The notes: generated by a model not told the origin, from the letters alone. DNA of 11,636 bases from Bremia lactucae (GCF_004359215.1 NC_090617.1:10504-22139), one strand, 5' to 3'; shown: positions 1 to 8,597, counted from the stretch's first letter. Program-made: numbers and translations.

Positions 1-183
1 GACCATTCCATGTGGTCTGTGACGCCAGCGATTTCGCAATCGGCTGCACGTTAATGTAATACGATACAGACGGCGCTGAGCGCGTCGTCTGTTACCAATC
101 GCGCCAGCTGCAACCAGCTGAACGCAATCACCCAGTGCATGACAGGAACTCCTTGCCATGAAATATGCATTGGCTAAATTTAT

Positions 184-207
184 GGTCTATCTCCTAGGAG
201 ATAGACC
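184..207. repeat. 24-bp perfect palindrome in RNase H region
   Basis: The arm GGTCTATCTCCT at 184-195 is followed directly by its exact reverse complement at 196-207, with no loop. It lies within pol coding sequence (VYLLGDRP). Chance occurrence of a perfect 24-bp palindrome in a sequence this long is below one in a thousand by simple estimate. Confidence 0.97.
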
Positions 208-477
208 GTTCATCGTAGATACGGACCATGCGTCATTACGCACGGCCGTAAACAGCCCACACCTCTCGCAAAGAATGGAGAGGCGGCTATCGTTCTTCGC
301 AGAGTACAACTTCTCCACGGAATTTAAACCAGGATGACTTAATGTCGTTGCTGATGCGTTTTCATGCCGACCCGATTTTGAGCCGGCTGCGCGTTCCAAC
401 ATTGAAAATAATCCCACTGTTGCAACACTCATTTCAAGTGTTCCGTCATCAACCTTGTTTGAAGACATAAACAAAGC

Positions 478-507
478 CTACGCAGAAGATTAGGACCTTC
501 TGCGTAG
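478..507. repeat. Inverted repeat with 11-bp perfect arms
   Basis: The arm CTACGCAGAAG at 478-488 pairs with CTTCTGCGTAG at 497-507 across an 8-nt loop. It lies between the RNase H and integrase coding parts of the left Gypsy copy. Confidence 0.97.
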
Positions 508-540
508 AAAGATCATCACCCGCTTGACTGTCTAATTTGT

Positions 541-1770
541 GATCAAGCGATGAATCCATCCGATAAAGCTTTTCAAGACTTACCGGCTTTATATCGATCG
601 TCATCCGATCGATGCACAACACGCAACGGCCTATTGTATTACGCAGCCGTTGACGGCGACACTCCACGTGTCGTCGTCCCAACTCACAATGATTTCGCTT
701 GCACATCATGTATGAGTGTTACGATGCACCAACAAGTGGGCATCGTGGACAAGAGAAAACTTATCTCACAGTAGGTCGTGACTTTTACTGGCCCCGCCAG
801 TATCAGTTCGTGCGGAAGTAAATTTGAGCTTGCGGGTTGGGTTCAACGGGTGAACGGTAGCCCTTCATTCCGTGCACCTCTCCAACCTCTACCACATCAG
901 ACAGAGTGTTGGCAGTCCGTATCTATGGACTTTGTCTTCAGATTTACCGAAGACGATCACAAAACCAATGGAAGCCTTCTTTAGATAGAGATCCACGGTT
1001 CAAGGCAAAATTTTGGCAATCCGTGTTCCGATCTCTCGGAACTCGGCTGACTATGTCAACTTCTAATCACCCAGAGACAGATGGTTAGACATATCGCGTC
1101 CTCGGAGAGATTCTTCGAGGTTACGTCCAACCGTATCCAAATTAGAGCGAGTTCATACCGATGGGCGAATTCGCCATCAACAATTCGGTGCTTGCGTTTA
1201 CAACGCATACCCACCAATTAGAGGGATCCTCTAGTTTAAGAGGGGGGAGTGGACTCGCACGAGCAAAATCATTTCTGGCTCATGCTCATCACGCGTCGAA
1301 GTTACCAACGAAGCGAGTGATGTCGATGTTGAAGCAATCGACATCAAAGATGAGAAAGATCTCATGGCAATGCGCACAAAGCGCACTGGAAAATACAAAA
1401 CATAGTGAGTCAGCAGAGCAATTTCTGCTGGCTCGAGAATCAATAATCCGTATCGTACAGGATTCCATTGCTAACGTAGTGGACCGTCAGAAACGGAATA
1501 CAGACAAAATGGAAGAGCAAATGTTCTTTCATTTAATTAATGACCTAGTGCTACTCTCTACGGTTGATTTACCTAAGCGTGTAGTCACTAATGTGGGTAG
1601 TAGCAAACTAACATCCAAGTTCATTGGGCCATCCGTGTACTGCATCGCAGAGGCAATGTGTACACAATAGAATTGACACAAGGGACGCGAACACATCCTA
1701 CGTCTTACGTTGGTTGACTCCGCCATTACCATCAGTATGCGGTTTCTTACGAGGACAAATCTGACCACCC
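541..1770 (+). pseudogene. Ty3/Gypsy integrase remnant (broken, internally deleted)
   Basis: Integrase would insert the element cDNA into the host genome. The remnant reads in several frames: an N-terminal zinc-finger-like region (YEC-x-DAPTSGHRGQ at about 708-750), GRDFYWPRQYQF (774-815), a SMDFV catalytic-Asp motif near 920-935, then LDRDPRF near 985-1005 and [18 protein letters not shown] with HPETDG up to 1085. Between the SMDFV region and DRDPRF roughly 150 bp expected for the family are missing. After HPETDG the usual Gln codon is TAG (1086-1088), and a short deletion removes the codon for the catalytic Glu. The C-terminal part reads LLSTVDLPKR and VTNVGSSKL (1550-1620), then loses a base in the GPF motif at 1625-1635 relative to the second copy at the right end of the window. 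The copy is clearly inactive. The minus strand of its 3' end carries the antisense gene. Confidence 0.88.
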
Positions 1771-2511
1771 TTTTTAAGAATCCCTAAAAGATTCTTGTGG
1801 GCACGAATCATATTCTCATGGTGAATCTGTAGGCTCTCATGCTGAATCTGTAGATTCTCATGCTGAATCTGTAGGTTCTCATGCTGAATCTGGAGATTCC
1901 CATGCTGAATCTGTAGATTCTCATGCTGAATCAGAAGGTTCTAATGCTAAATTTGGAGATTCTCATGCTGAATCCGGAGATTCTCATGTCGGGTCCAAAC
2001 ATCCTCGAAATCGCGATGCACTAACGACAGTTATCACGAAGAGCGTGATATTTCCGTTCGTACTCCAACATTGAGTACGCACGCTTCGAATGGTTTTTCA
2101 ACCGTTCGATACAGTGAGCTTGCACCGTCTGCTCCAACGAGTGACGGTTACCGCGCTCGTGTTCAAGACCCTCCTCCAATACATGGAGGTAGCGGTCGAG
2201 TTTGTCAATCTTCGACTTTAGATCTGACACACGGATCGAATCTAATTTTTCCTCTTCCACCACAACCATTGGTGGATTCCCACGGTGGTCAACGTTTTCT
2301 TGTATAACCTCTTCTTAACCACTATGATGTGAAGGGGCAGCGAGCGAGTTATCTGGTTCGCTGGCGCGGTTATCCACCTTCGCATGACAGCTGGAAACGA
2401 GGTTCCCAGCTGGTTGTTGACGTTGAGGGCCTCGTCCGTCAGTATGACGAGACCTATCCGATGGATCAGAAGGTCCATCGGAAAATACGCGCTCCTGGCG
2501 CTTGTAAATAA
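1771..2511 (+). pseudogene. Gypsy pol C-terminus: repetitive linker and chromodomain (broken)
   Basis: This is the tail of pol after integrase: a low-complexity linker and then a chromodomain, which in chromoviruses steers integration to particular chromatin. The linker includes the 21-bp repeat described separately and then a Ser/Pro-rich stretch ending DSHGGQRFLV. A TAA at 2305-2307 follows directly. In the same frame the chromodomain core reads YLVRWRGYPPSHDSW (about 2347-2393) and continues through VDVEGLVRQYDE to a TAA at 2509-2511. A second in-frame stop at 1775-1777 stands where the right-hand copy has a Gln codon (CAA to TAA). The stop just before the chromodomain is also present in the right-hand copy. 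The chromodomain call rests on the aromatic and YLVRW-x-GYPP pattern. Confidence 0.85.
1813..1989. repeat. 21-bp tandem repeat, eight units, in-frame on both strands
   Basis: Eight consecutive 21-bp units (starts at 1813, 1834, 1855, 1876, 1897, 1918, 1939 and 1960) plus a partial ninth. The plus strand reads the seven-residue unit SHAESV[DG] in the pol linker. The minus strand reads QHENLQI, a coiled-coil heptad, in the antisense gene. Units 6 and 7 are the most diverged, and unit 7 carries antisense stops. The right Gypsy copy has no such expansion, only about two heptad-like units (HEKLQVQ, HENLVRD at about 11333-11374). The 21-bp period keeps both frames open. Confidence 0.95.
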
Positions 2512-3095
2512 ATTACAAAACGTCAATCGCATCGCGCATCTCGAATGCGATGCGAGCCCTTCCCCAGGGCGTAGAAACAGAATAGACATCCCATTTAACT
2601 CGTTTCGTGTTGTCAACACAACATCGACAGGGATCACCCCACGTGAGGCATGGAAGTCCTGCCGCACGTGACAACCGATGCTATTTATACCTTGCACCGG
2701 TTGGAGTTCGTTCCACAAACTTAACGTGAATCGCGTTAAGTTTTTGAAGCCAGGCTTCGCGTCCAATGTATTTGACATTGCGAATTAACGCGCTCCGGCT
2801 TGCATCAACGAGATTTCATCGCGTTTGTTGTTGCCACTATACCATCGATGCTTAAGAAAAGCATCGAGATAAAAGTCTTCCTCAGCGCGAGTTCTTCGCG
2901 CTGGGAGAAAGGCCATGTAGCTTTGTCGCAATCAATAATGATATTTACTGTGAGGAGTAGTCTCTCTTGACAAGCTATTGACTAGCCGTTCGGGCAAAAC
3001 CCACGGCTTCTTCTCAGTGAGAAGACGAGACATTTTAGTGTATACGCTTCCCTGAGTGGACCCACTGAAGCAGGGGTACCACAATAACTTTTATT

Positions 3096-3115
3096 ACGAT
3101 GGCTTAAGCCATCGT
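3096..3115. repeat. 20-bp perfect palindrome in left antisense gene
   Basis: ACGATGGCTT followed directly by its reverse complement. At the matching place in the right copy (10202-10221) only the outer 6 bp still pair. Confidence 0.96.
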
Positions 3116-3640
3116 CATCACCACGCACATAAATATGTGCGGGTGACGGCACGGGAGACGGTGCTGGCGATGAGGAACCATCCTCATCGTTGGAACCAAA
3201 TATGCTATAGCGAACACTATTAGCACGTCCATCAGATTGAGACCCCTCGTTCGAAGGATCATTGTCAGCCGCCTGACGATGATCAGGCGACTGTTCTGTT
3301 CTCCCCGAGAGGGCCAATTCGTCCGACTCGCATTCGTTGTCGACCTCCAAAGAGGGGTCGCATTCACGTGGTGGATCACCACGTGCACCCGCAACATCTA
3401 GTGTTGCGGGAGAAGAGGATACTACAACAGATGAAACGTTTGCCGCAAGAGACAATAATGCGTTGCCCGCCCGCGGCTGCCTGAACCGCAGCCGAAGGCG
3501 CCGCACTATTCGCATACCGCATCGACTTGTTAACCATGCAATAGAATAAAAAGTGATTGTTCGGACCAATCAGCATCGTTCTCAATTAAGTGAACTTATA
3601 GTGACCACTCTATTTAATGACAGTCAGAGTAATTATCATT

Positions 3641-3653
3641 TAAGGAGGATTGA
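3641..3653 (+). promoter_or_regulatory. Polypurine tract of left Gypsy copy
   Basis: The purine-rich TAAGGAGGATTGA lies immediately before the LTR start TGTAACGGGG at 3654. This is where plus-strand DNA synthesis is primed in LTR retrotransposons, and it orients the element on the plus strand in agreement with pol. The mirrored copy has an equivalent tract at 9678-9690. Confidence 0.75.
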
Positions 3654-4411
3654 TGTAACGGGGTGTATCGTTACATGAAATTAACACTTAGAGGTTGTTA
3701 GTTAAAATATAATCTGAAAGGTAGAGAATATTAGGAGAATATTACTTGAATTGGTAATATTTGGAAAGCTTATTCATTGGTTAATATAGGCCATTATATC
3801 TACTTGCTCCGCGGTCCAGTCAGCGCTGGACGCGCTCAAAGAGTGAAACAGATGACACTTTATTACATGTTTTGTATTAGTTGATAACTAAGTTAGAATT
3901 AAATAGATAGAAACAGAAGAACTTAATTATATTAAACACAGTTTACTATTACCCCCTTTTAAAGCAAGTTTTACACAGAGAGTCTTCCTCTGCACGTACT
4001 AATGTACGTGAAGTGACGTGAGGCACCACTCGCACGGAAGCAGTGCGAATTGGACTGGTCTTGAAGCAGTACAAGTCAGTGCCCCGTTACAGATGACGCC
4101 TAGCGTCATCCGTAATCCGAGGTATTTAGAAAATTATGCTCGTAATGTAGGAGTGCTGTAACAGGTGTCCCGTCTTTTTTTGGTTGCATAAGTATAATTT
4201 CCGATAGGAGGAATAACAATAATTAATTGCTATAAAAGGGAATAAACGAAGAACTACAAAGTTAGTATCTTGATTAATTTGAGTTCAATAGTTCCAATAA
4301 TACCAACTTTGATATTTTTGACTGGTTTATTTAAATCTAAATTAATCTCGCCAATTGTTCAAGACACGACTGTGCGGTGCGCAAGGAGGCGTCACACTTA
4401 GTTTAATATTA
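3654..4411 (+). mobile_element. LTR1, 3' LTR of left Gypsy copy, truncated by assembly gap
   Basis: The LTR begins TGTAACGGGG right after the polypurine tract, and its first 22 bp are a near-palindrome (TGTAACG...CGTTACA). It aligns by eye with the reverse complement of about 9070-9677, including ACTTAATTATATTAA, the TCTTCCTCTGCACGTACTA segment and the GTGCGGTGCGCAAG segment near the gap. Relative to that copy it has about 200 extra bp (roughly 4084-4285), containing a hairpin (4092-4110) also found in LTR2 and a TATA box at 4231. At least 758 bp are present; the far end is lost in the N run. Confidence 0.82.
4231..4238 (+). promoter_or_regulatory. Candidate TATA box in LTR1
   Basis: TATAAAAG in the sense orientation of LTR1, in the position expected near the U3/R junction. 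It lies in the segment that the right LTR1 lacks. Assigned by motif only. Confidence 0.4.
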
Positions 4412-4511
4412 NNNNNNNNNNNNNNNNNNNNNNNNNNNNNNNNNNNNNNNNNNNNNNNNNNNNNNNNNNNNNNNNNNNNNNNNNNNNNNNNNNNNNNNNN
4501 NNNNNNNNNNN
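4412..4511. other. Assembly gap of exactly 100 N
   Basis: One hundred N in a row, a length commonly used as a placeholder for a gap of unknown size. The left side breaks inside LTR1, and the right side starts directly with telomere repeats. Confidence 0.98.
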
Positions 4512-4602
4512 TAAACCCTAAACCCTAAACCCTAAACCCTAAACCCTAAACCCTAAACCCTAAACCCTAAACCCTAAACCCTAAACCCTAAACCCTAAAC
4601 CC
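4512..4602 (+). repeat. Telomere repeat array, 13 x TAAACCC
   Basis: Ninety-one bases of uninterrupted, perfect 7-bp units, equal to TTTAGGG on the other strand, the telomere unit of Phytophthora and of many plants. The C-rich strand reads 5' to 3' away from the gap, which is the orientation of a left chromosome end whose interior lies to the right. No degenerate units are visible, so it does not look like an old interstitial array. Confidence 0.97.
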
Positions 4603-4946
4603 AAAAAAGTTAATACCAAACTTATTTACGTTTATATGTAGTTACTTATAAGTATTCATACATTTTTATTTATGACAGTTCTGTGTTTCTAAAATGATAT
4701 TTTGTTTAAAAATAATAAAAGTGTCGAACATTAATTTGAAAATATTTGAGAAAAAAATTATATTTGAAAATCTTGTTAAAAAAATTTTGAAATAAATAGA
4801 TTTTATTGTTTTATTATATTTTACAATATTGTACTTGATAATCTCACAAAAACATAATAAACTTCCGGGGCGTCTGATTCATTCATACCTGTGAGGTCTA
4901 CTTCCTCAATCTTCCCCGTAATACGAAATGATCGGCGCGCAACTTG
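4603..4946. other. Subtelomeric stretch without genes
   Basis: Bases 4603-4860 are very AT-rich, with runs of A and T and no convincing reading frame. Bases 4861-4946 are more GC-rich and lead into the target site of the LTR2 solo LTR. I recognise nothing coding here. It is the sequence directly next to the telomere and may be a chromosome-end repeat. Confidence 0.6.
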
Positions 4947-5477
4947 TGTAGGCGGGCACGTTGTAATGCAGCCACGCTCTACTTAGACACACACGCTAGC
5001 ACAGCGAGGAAGCGGTTTAACCTGCTTCTCTTGTTTGAGTGAGGTTGGTGTGGTGGGCGCGTTAGCGACCTCACCCAACGCATTAAGTACGGTGATAAAA
5101 AGTCGTCACGGGAGCGGTAATTCGGCTCCTCGTGCGCACTTATCAAGCAGGAAATAGCTTTTAGACTGATTTATAATAATCGTATTAAATATAAATACCT
5201 ATTTCTACAAATCAAAATGTCATCTCTATAGATAACACTTAATATGTACTGCGAGCGTACCTTTCTAGATACCTCCCGTAACGGATGACGCTGGGCGTCA
5301 TCCCTCCTAATGTGAATCCACCCATGTGCATCACATACACAAGGGTTGGTCACAAATGTGAACCACACCCGAGTTCAGGGTCTAATTACTATTTTTAAGT
5401 AATTGACCATCCCCTTAAGTACACCAAGTGTACTTAACGGGGACTGTGTAACATTAGGGCAACTTTAGCCCGTTACA
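4947..5477 (-). mobile_element. LTR2 solo LTR with 5-bp target-site duplication
   Basis: A 531-bp LTR on the minus strand, starting TGTAACGGGC at 5477 and ending CCCGCCTACA at 4947, so bounded by TG and CA. It is flanked by a perfect ACTTG direct repeat (4942-4946 and 5478-5482), the signature of LTR-element integration. With no internal region on either side it is a solo LTR left by recombination between two LTRs. It matches 8065-8597 in inverted orientation over its whole length. It contains strong hairpins at 5281-5301 (9-bp arms, loop of 3) and 5411-5442. Confidence 0.93.
5411..5442. repeat. Conserved hairpin of LTR2, left copy
   Basis: TTAAGTACAC at 5415-5424 pairs with 5428-5437 across CAA, extended by CCCC (5411-5414) and GGGG (5439-5442) with one bulged base. 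The counterpart at 8105-8127 has the same 10-bp stem with one base pair exchanged. Confidence 0.95.
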
Positions 5478-5519
5478 ACTTGTAAAAGACGTTAACTATC
5501 AAAGAGCTGTAGCCATACC
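5478..5519. other. Short spacer between LTR2 and MULE remnant
   Basis: It starts with the right copy of the ACTTG duplication and then holds about 37 bp without a recognisable motif. I looked here for a MULE terminal inverted repeat matching 8000-8064 and did not see one. Confidence 0.5.
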
Positions 5520-6010
5520 TTAGCTTGCGGTTTGTGGTGTTTCGTCCAGTACGCACTGACTCTCGCTCCAGGTTTCAACTTCAACGCAACGAATGTGGTT
5601 TCCATTCACATACCCGAGTACAATCAGTGGATTACTGTTTAATATATCAAACATCGGTAGATAGGTTGAACATCCGTTAAATTTCAAGAAGACATGAAGT
5701 GGCCGATTAAAAGCATTGCTAGTCAGATGACCGTGGCAAGGCATCAACATACAAAATCTAATAGGCGCTGCACCTGTTCCATCCCATTCAATGTTGTCTG
5801 GAAAATTATTAGCCATTAAATCGGCATATTCCTCCCTTCACATCACTCAGTAAGCTTCCTTATTGCTTCTAGTCAAGTTCTTGATAGATCATACTGCGCA
5901 ATTGCATGTATGAGTTATGTGGTAAGCCAACGCTGACAGCCAGCGCTCAATATCCACAATTTCCATCAGTGGACACATCTGTCAAAGCGGCCAAATAGGC
6001 AAAAGAGAGC
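5520..6010 (-). pseudogene. OTU-like cysteine protease domain of a MULE protein (broken)
   Basis: The minus strand at 5967-5950 reads D-G-N-C-G-Y, the catalytic Asp/Cys motif of OTU-family cysteine proteases (Asp codon 5965-5967, Cys 5956-5958), followed by a TGA at 5947-5949 probably replacing Arg (CGA). Further on, an open stretch of 98 codons (5816-5520) contains NAFNRPLHVFLKF and VNGNH, whose His (5595-5597) is a good candidate for the catalytic His. The Cys and His halves are in different frames, so at least one indel separates them. OTU domains are known as C-terminal parts of some MULE transposase proteins, and the transposase lies just upstream on the same strand. It is a remnant of the same gene, not a separate one. 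The protease assignment is by motif. Confidence 0.7.
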
Positions 6011-6400
6011 TCATCAAACTAATCTCGTAGTCCCCAGTTTGCAACGGGTTTACCTGTCTTTGCCTTCATTTTCTCTGATTAAATCCTTTCTCATTTGCTT
6101 TATTTGCATGTCCATAGGATTTCCTACCTATGGGCACTTCTTTCCGTCCGAACGGTGGCCAAATCACATGATCCACAATTACGTTTGGCCTTTTTGGGGG
6201 AATTAAGTTTTTCAATATATTCAAAACCAGAAGGATCCCGCCGTGTTGTAGAGTTCGGAATCATTTTTTAACCTAGACGGCGGCCGCGTGTTCTGGATTT
6301 CGTAGAGGGCTTAAGCACATTGATAACCGACAGCCGCTTCATCTCGCCTGCTATGACATTTGCTGTGATGTAGGGTTTTTTCCACTCTGCAGCAATTGAG
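6011..6400 (-). pseudogene. Linker of the MULE-OTU gene (heavily decayed)
   Basis: Between the SWIM region and the OTU motif the minus strand reads broken, lysine-rich sequence, for example FEYIEKLNSPKKAKRNCGSC near 6215-6160, with several stops. I see no domain. It is best treated as the connecting part of the decayed MULE protein. A 7-bp-arm inverted repeat (CCATAGG...CCTATGG) lies near 6113-6135. Confidence 0.5.
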
Positions 6401-7989
6401 TCTAGAAAACCCGCACATGGATGTCACCCTCAGCCATTTTCAAGGGATTTGTTGGCAGATCCAGGTGACATTGTCGATGAAATTGATTTATTTTGAAGTG
6501 TCAGTTGTCAAAACTCGCATAATGTCATGCTTGCAAGGCATTCTCATTGAAACTCGTGAATACCCAATGCAAAATTCAATTTGTTGCTTGGTGCATTTGG
6601 CAAAATTGATCATCAATTGTTTTGCTTGAATATGCTTTTTAAAAACACGATGTAATGCAAATTGCGAGAATTTGTGAAAAACGCCATCAAAGAATTAACT
6701 TTTATAAAGCTTCCAACTTATAGCATTCTTTTGGATTTCATCTTTCGTATCATTCTCATGCTTTTGCCGTTGAATGGCTTGTTGAATTGCGTGAGAAGAC
6801 TTTTCGGAAGCTGCCAGTTGATCTAGAGGAACGTCATTAACGTTGAATGGCCACTTTCACACGTGCTGTCGTTGCACTTCTAAAATGCTTTGTCCTGTTT
6901 GTCATGCTTGAACAAACGTCTCCTTGTATGGGAGCCAGGTATCAGTCGAACACATAATGACTTTCTGAGGCCCAAAGCTTTGAATTTCTTACCAAAACTT
7001 CTTTTAAATTCTCATCTGTTTAGCATGCATGATTTCCCGCCAAATCTGTAGGAAATTGTCCCAGGCATCCTGATTAAAGAATCCTCTGCAATTTTCTAAC
7101 ACATTATTTTCAATGTGCCAAGTAGCTGAAAAGATTGCCGAGTTGCATTCAATAAAGCCAACTCTCGATCAATGGGAATAAATCGAGAGAAAGGAATCGA
7201 AAATTGCGTGAACTGGTCGCCTAGTTGTTGCATAGCCCATGTATAGTCGTGAAATTTCTCCAGTATTGTGAATACAAACGCTGTATGGAAAGTCTCATAA
7301 TCCCAACAACACATATCAGAGAAGACCCACTTGTTTGACCTATACGCGCAATTCATGAAATACACCGTGGAACAACGTTTTGCCAATGCGATTGATTCGG
7401 GTTAGGCAAATACTAAATAGGTCGCATCGCCAGTAAGATCTGTTTGGTACTTATGAATACACTTTTTAGCTTCTAGTTGGCGTAGGAAAGCTCGCATTAG
7501 AGTCTCCCCGTTTGAAAAGAACCGAGTAATAGACCTTTGAATGTTGTAAATGTTCTGTGTTGTAGTTAGCATTCCCGGCTGCTTGTGCAGATCACGGAGA
7601 GCAATCCTCGGGGGTACACCAAGTCGCAATAGCTCTTCTGCATGCTCTCGAGCGTCTCGAGAGGGCTTTCGGTTTTTGGGGACTACAGCAGCATTTGATT
7701 CACTCATGGTTGTAGTTAGCAAATGACCGAGTGACTCCATCCGCTTGGATGAGCCACACCTTGCACACGAAATGGGCAGCCAGTACTTTGCGGCGTGGAA
7801 TTGCGTACTCGTGGCTTTATGTATGAAGAGATGACGATGAGTCGTTTCCAGTGACAAAACACCATTTTTTGTCACGCTCGGAACGATTCAGCGAAAGAGC
7901 ATAACCGTGCCGTTTGGTATGTTCCTCCAGATACTCACGTATTTGGTTTCAGTAGCGAACAGTCTCTCATCAGGGGGCAAAAGAGTCAT
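6401..7989 (-). pseudogene. MULE (Mutator-like) transposase, broken
   Basis: This is a DDE transposase of the Mutator-like superfamily in several frames on the minus strand. A plausible start ATG is at 7987-7989 (MTLLPPDERLFATETKYV), and a frameshift follows near 7890. An open stretch at 7875-7402 contains NRKPSRDAREHAEELLRLGV, LRDLHKQPGM and IYNIQRS. After an in-frame TAA (7402-7404) the same frame continues: SIALAKRCSTVYFMNCAYRSNKW, AMQQLGDQF and IDRELALLNA. In MULEs the residue before C-x-Y in the first motif is normally the catalytic Asp; here it is Asn (7351-7353). The second Asp is retained (7168-7170). Another frameshift precedes WHIENNVLENC (7125-7090), then DTWLPYKETFVQA and FRSATTARV (about 6945-6850), and a SWIM-like zinc-finger remnant ending P-C-K-H (6538-6527). 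It is inactive. No terminal inverted repeats were found. Confidence 0.85.
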
Positions 7990-8064
7990 TTTTTAAGAAT
8001 GGTTCGACAACTTGATATAGGAACAGGATTGTTAATGAGCTATGGAATGTCACTAGAACGAATT

Positions 8065-8597
8065 TGTAACGGGCTAAAGTTGCCCTAATGAAACACAGTC
8101 CCCGTCAAGTACACTTGGTGTACTTGAAGGGAATGGTCAATTACTAAATAATACTAATTAGAACCAGCACTCGGGTGTGGTGCACATTTGTGACCAACCC
8201 TTGTGTATGTGATGCACATGGGTGCATTCACATTAGGAGGGATGACGGCTAGCGTCATCCGTTACGCGAGGTATCTAGAAAGGTACGCTCGCAATACATT
8301 TAAGTGTTATCTATAGAGATGACATTTTAATAGGAAAAAATAGATATTTGTATTTAATTCTATAAAATATAAATCAGTCTGAAAACTATTTCCCACTTGA
8401 TAAGTGCGCACGAGGAGCTGGATTACCGCTCCCGTGATGACTCTTAATCACAGTACTTAGTGTGTTGGGTGAGGCCGCTAACGCGCCCACCACAACAACC
8501 TCACTGCACGCAAGAGAAGCTGGTTAAATCGCTTCCTCAGTGTGCTAGGGTGTGTGTCTAAGAAGAGCGTGGCCGCATTACGACGTGCCCGCCTACA
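8065..8597 (+). mobile_element. LTR2, second copy, inverted relative to the first
   Basis: A 533-bp LTR starting TGTAACGGGC (8065) and ending CCCGCCTACA (8597), homologous throughout to the reverse complement of 4947-5477 with scattered substitutions. Unlike the first copy it has no matching flanks (GAATT before, TAAAT after), nor a polypurine tract upstream or a primer-binding site downstream. It is therefore a solo LTR that lost its target duplication by rearrangement, or the product of recombination between different insertions. It contains hairpins at 8105-8127 and about 8241-8262. Confidence 0.88.
8105..8127. repeat. Conserved hairpin of LTR2, right copy
   Basis: TCAAGTACAC at 8105-8114 pairs with GTGTACTTGA at 8118-8127 across TTG. 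Relative to the left LTR2, one pair is C-G here and T-A there in the same orientation, so pairing is kept. Confidence 0.95.

Larger units (their letters stand above)
1..540 (+). pseudogene. Ty3/Gypsy pol fragment: end of RT and RNase H domain (broken)
   Basis: This is the RNase H part of a Ty3/Gypsy polyprotein, which degrades the RNA strand during reverse transcription; the window edge cuts off the upstream RT. Frame 3 opens with PFHVVCDASDFAIGC, and the first catalytic Asp is at 21-23. That frame meets a TAA at 57-59, and reading moves to frame 2 near position 145-155, which destroys the region where the catalytic Glu of the family (in an ELLAMKYAL-like motif) is expected. Frame 2 then reads the TDHASL motif (about 220-240) and a KPG-x-LNVVADAFS-x-RPD motif typical of the end of this domain, with further stops at 335-337 and 491-493. 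The domain order leads directly into integrase. It is a pseudogene: at least one frameshift and three stops are visible. The family assignment is confident; the exact lineage is inferred. Confidence 0.9.
1698..3576 (-). pseudogene. Antisense gene of the left Gypsy copy (coiled-coil protein of unknown function, broken)
   Basis: This gene runs opposite to pol, from about 80 bp inside the LTR1 boundary into the integrase C-terminal coding region. I do not recognise the protein. It is homologous along its length to the plus-strand gene at 9757-11474. Features in order: start ATG at 3574-3576 (MLIG, matched in the other copy); an Ala-rich then acidic Ser/Pro-rich segment (about 3520-3100); a conserved segment starting ATG at 3033 (KKPWVLPERL, AEEDFYLDAF, LKHRW); a segment with TPWGRARIAFEMRDAID (about 2590-2540); then a coiled coil (MVVVEEEKL at 2269, SKIDKLDRYLHVLEEGLEHE), eight 21-bp heptad repeats at 1813-1980, HKNLLGIL, a basic PRKKP tail, and TAG at 1698-1700. 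Several frameshifts and stops, including two in one heptad unit, show that it is dead. It is about 160 bp longer than the right copy, nearly all from heptad expansion. Confidence 0.7.

Noticed and set aside
449..709. Minus-strand frame over the RNase H/integrase junction
   Set aside because: No recognisable motif, and it overlaps a clear plus-strand pol remnant.
1813..1989. Evenly spaced repeats as a CRISPR-like array
   Set aside because: Units are contiguous 21-mers without spacers, in coding sequence of a eukaryotic retroelement.
3104..3397. Alternative minus-strand 97-codon frame in the left antisense gene
   Set aside because: It is a different frame over the same region. The frame of 2982-3569 is the one that matches the right copy (acidic and SPVPSP segments).
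4512..4602. Telomere repeat as part of a telomere-targeted retroelement
   Set aside because: No coding or LTR structure is joined to it. The array meets only the gap and AT-rich sequence, and the nearest LTR is 345 bp away with its own target duplication.
5171..5368. Minus-strand 65-codon frame inside LTR2
   Set aside because: It lies within a non-coding LTR, and the product resembles nothing I recognise.
6396..6629. Plus-strand 77-codon frame
   Set aside because: The opposite strand carries the SWIM region of the MULE. The plus frame is low in recognisable signal and is a shadow.
4947..8597. The inverted 531/533-bp repeats as terminal inverted repeats of the MULE
   Set aside because: They end in TG and CA, the left one has its own 5-bp ACTTG duplication on both sides (MULEs give 8-10 bp, and the outer flanks of the pair do not match), and they begin like Gypsy LTRs. 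Solo LTRs explain them better.
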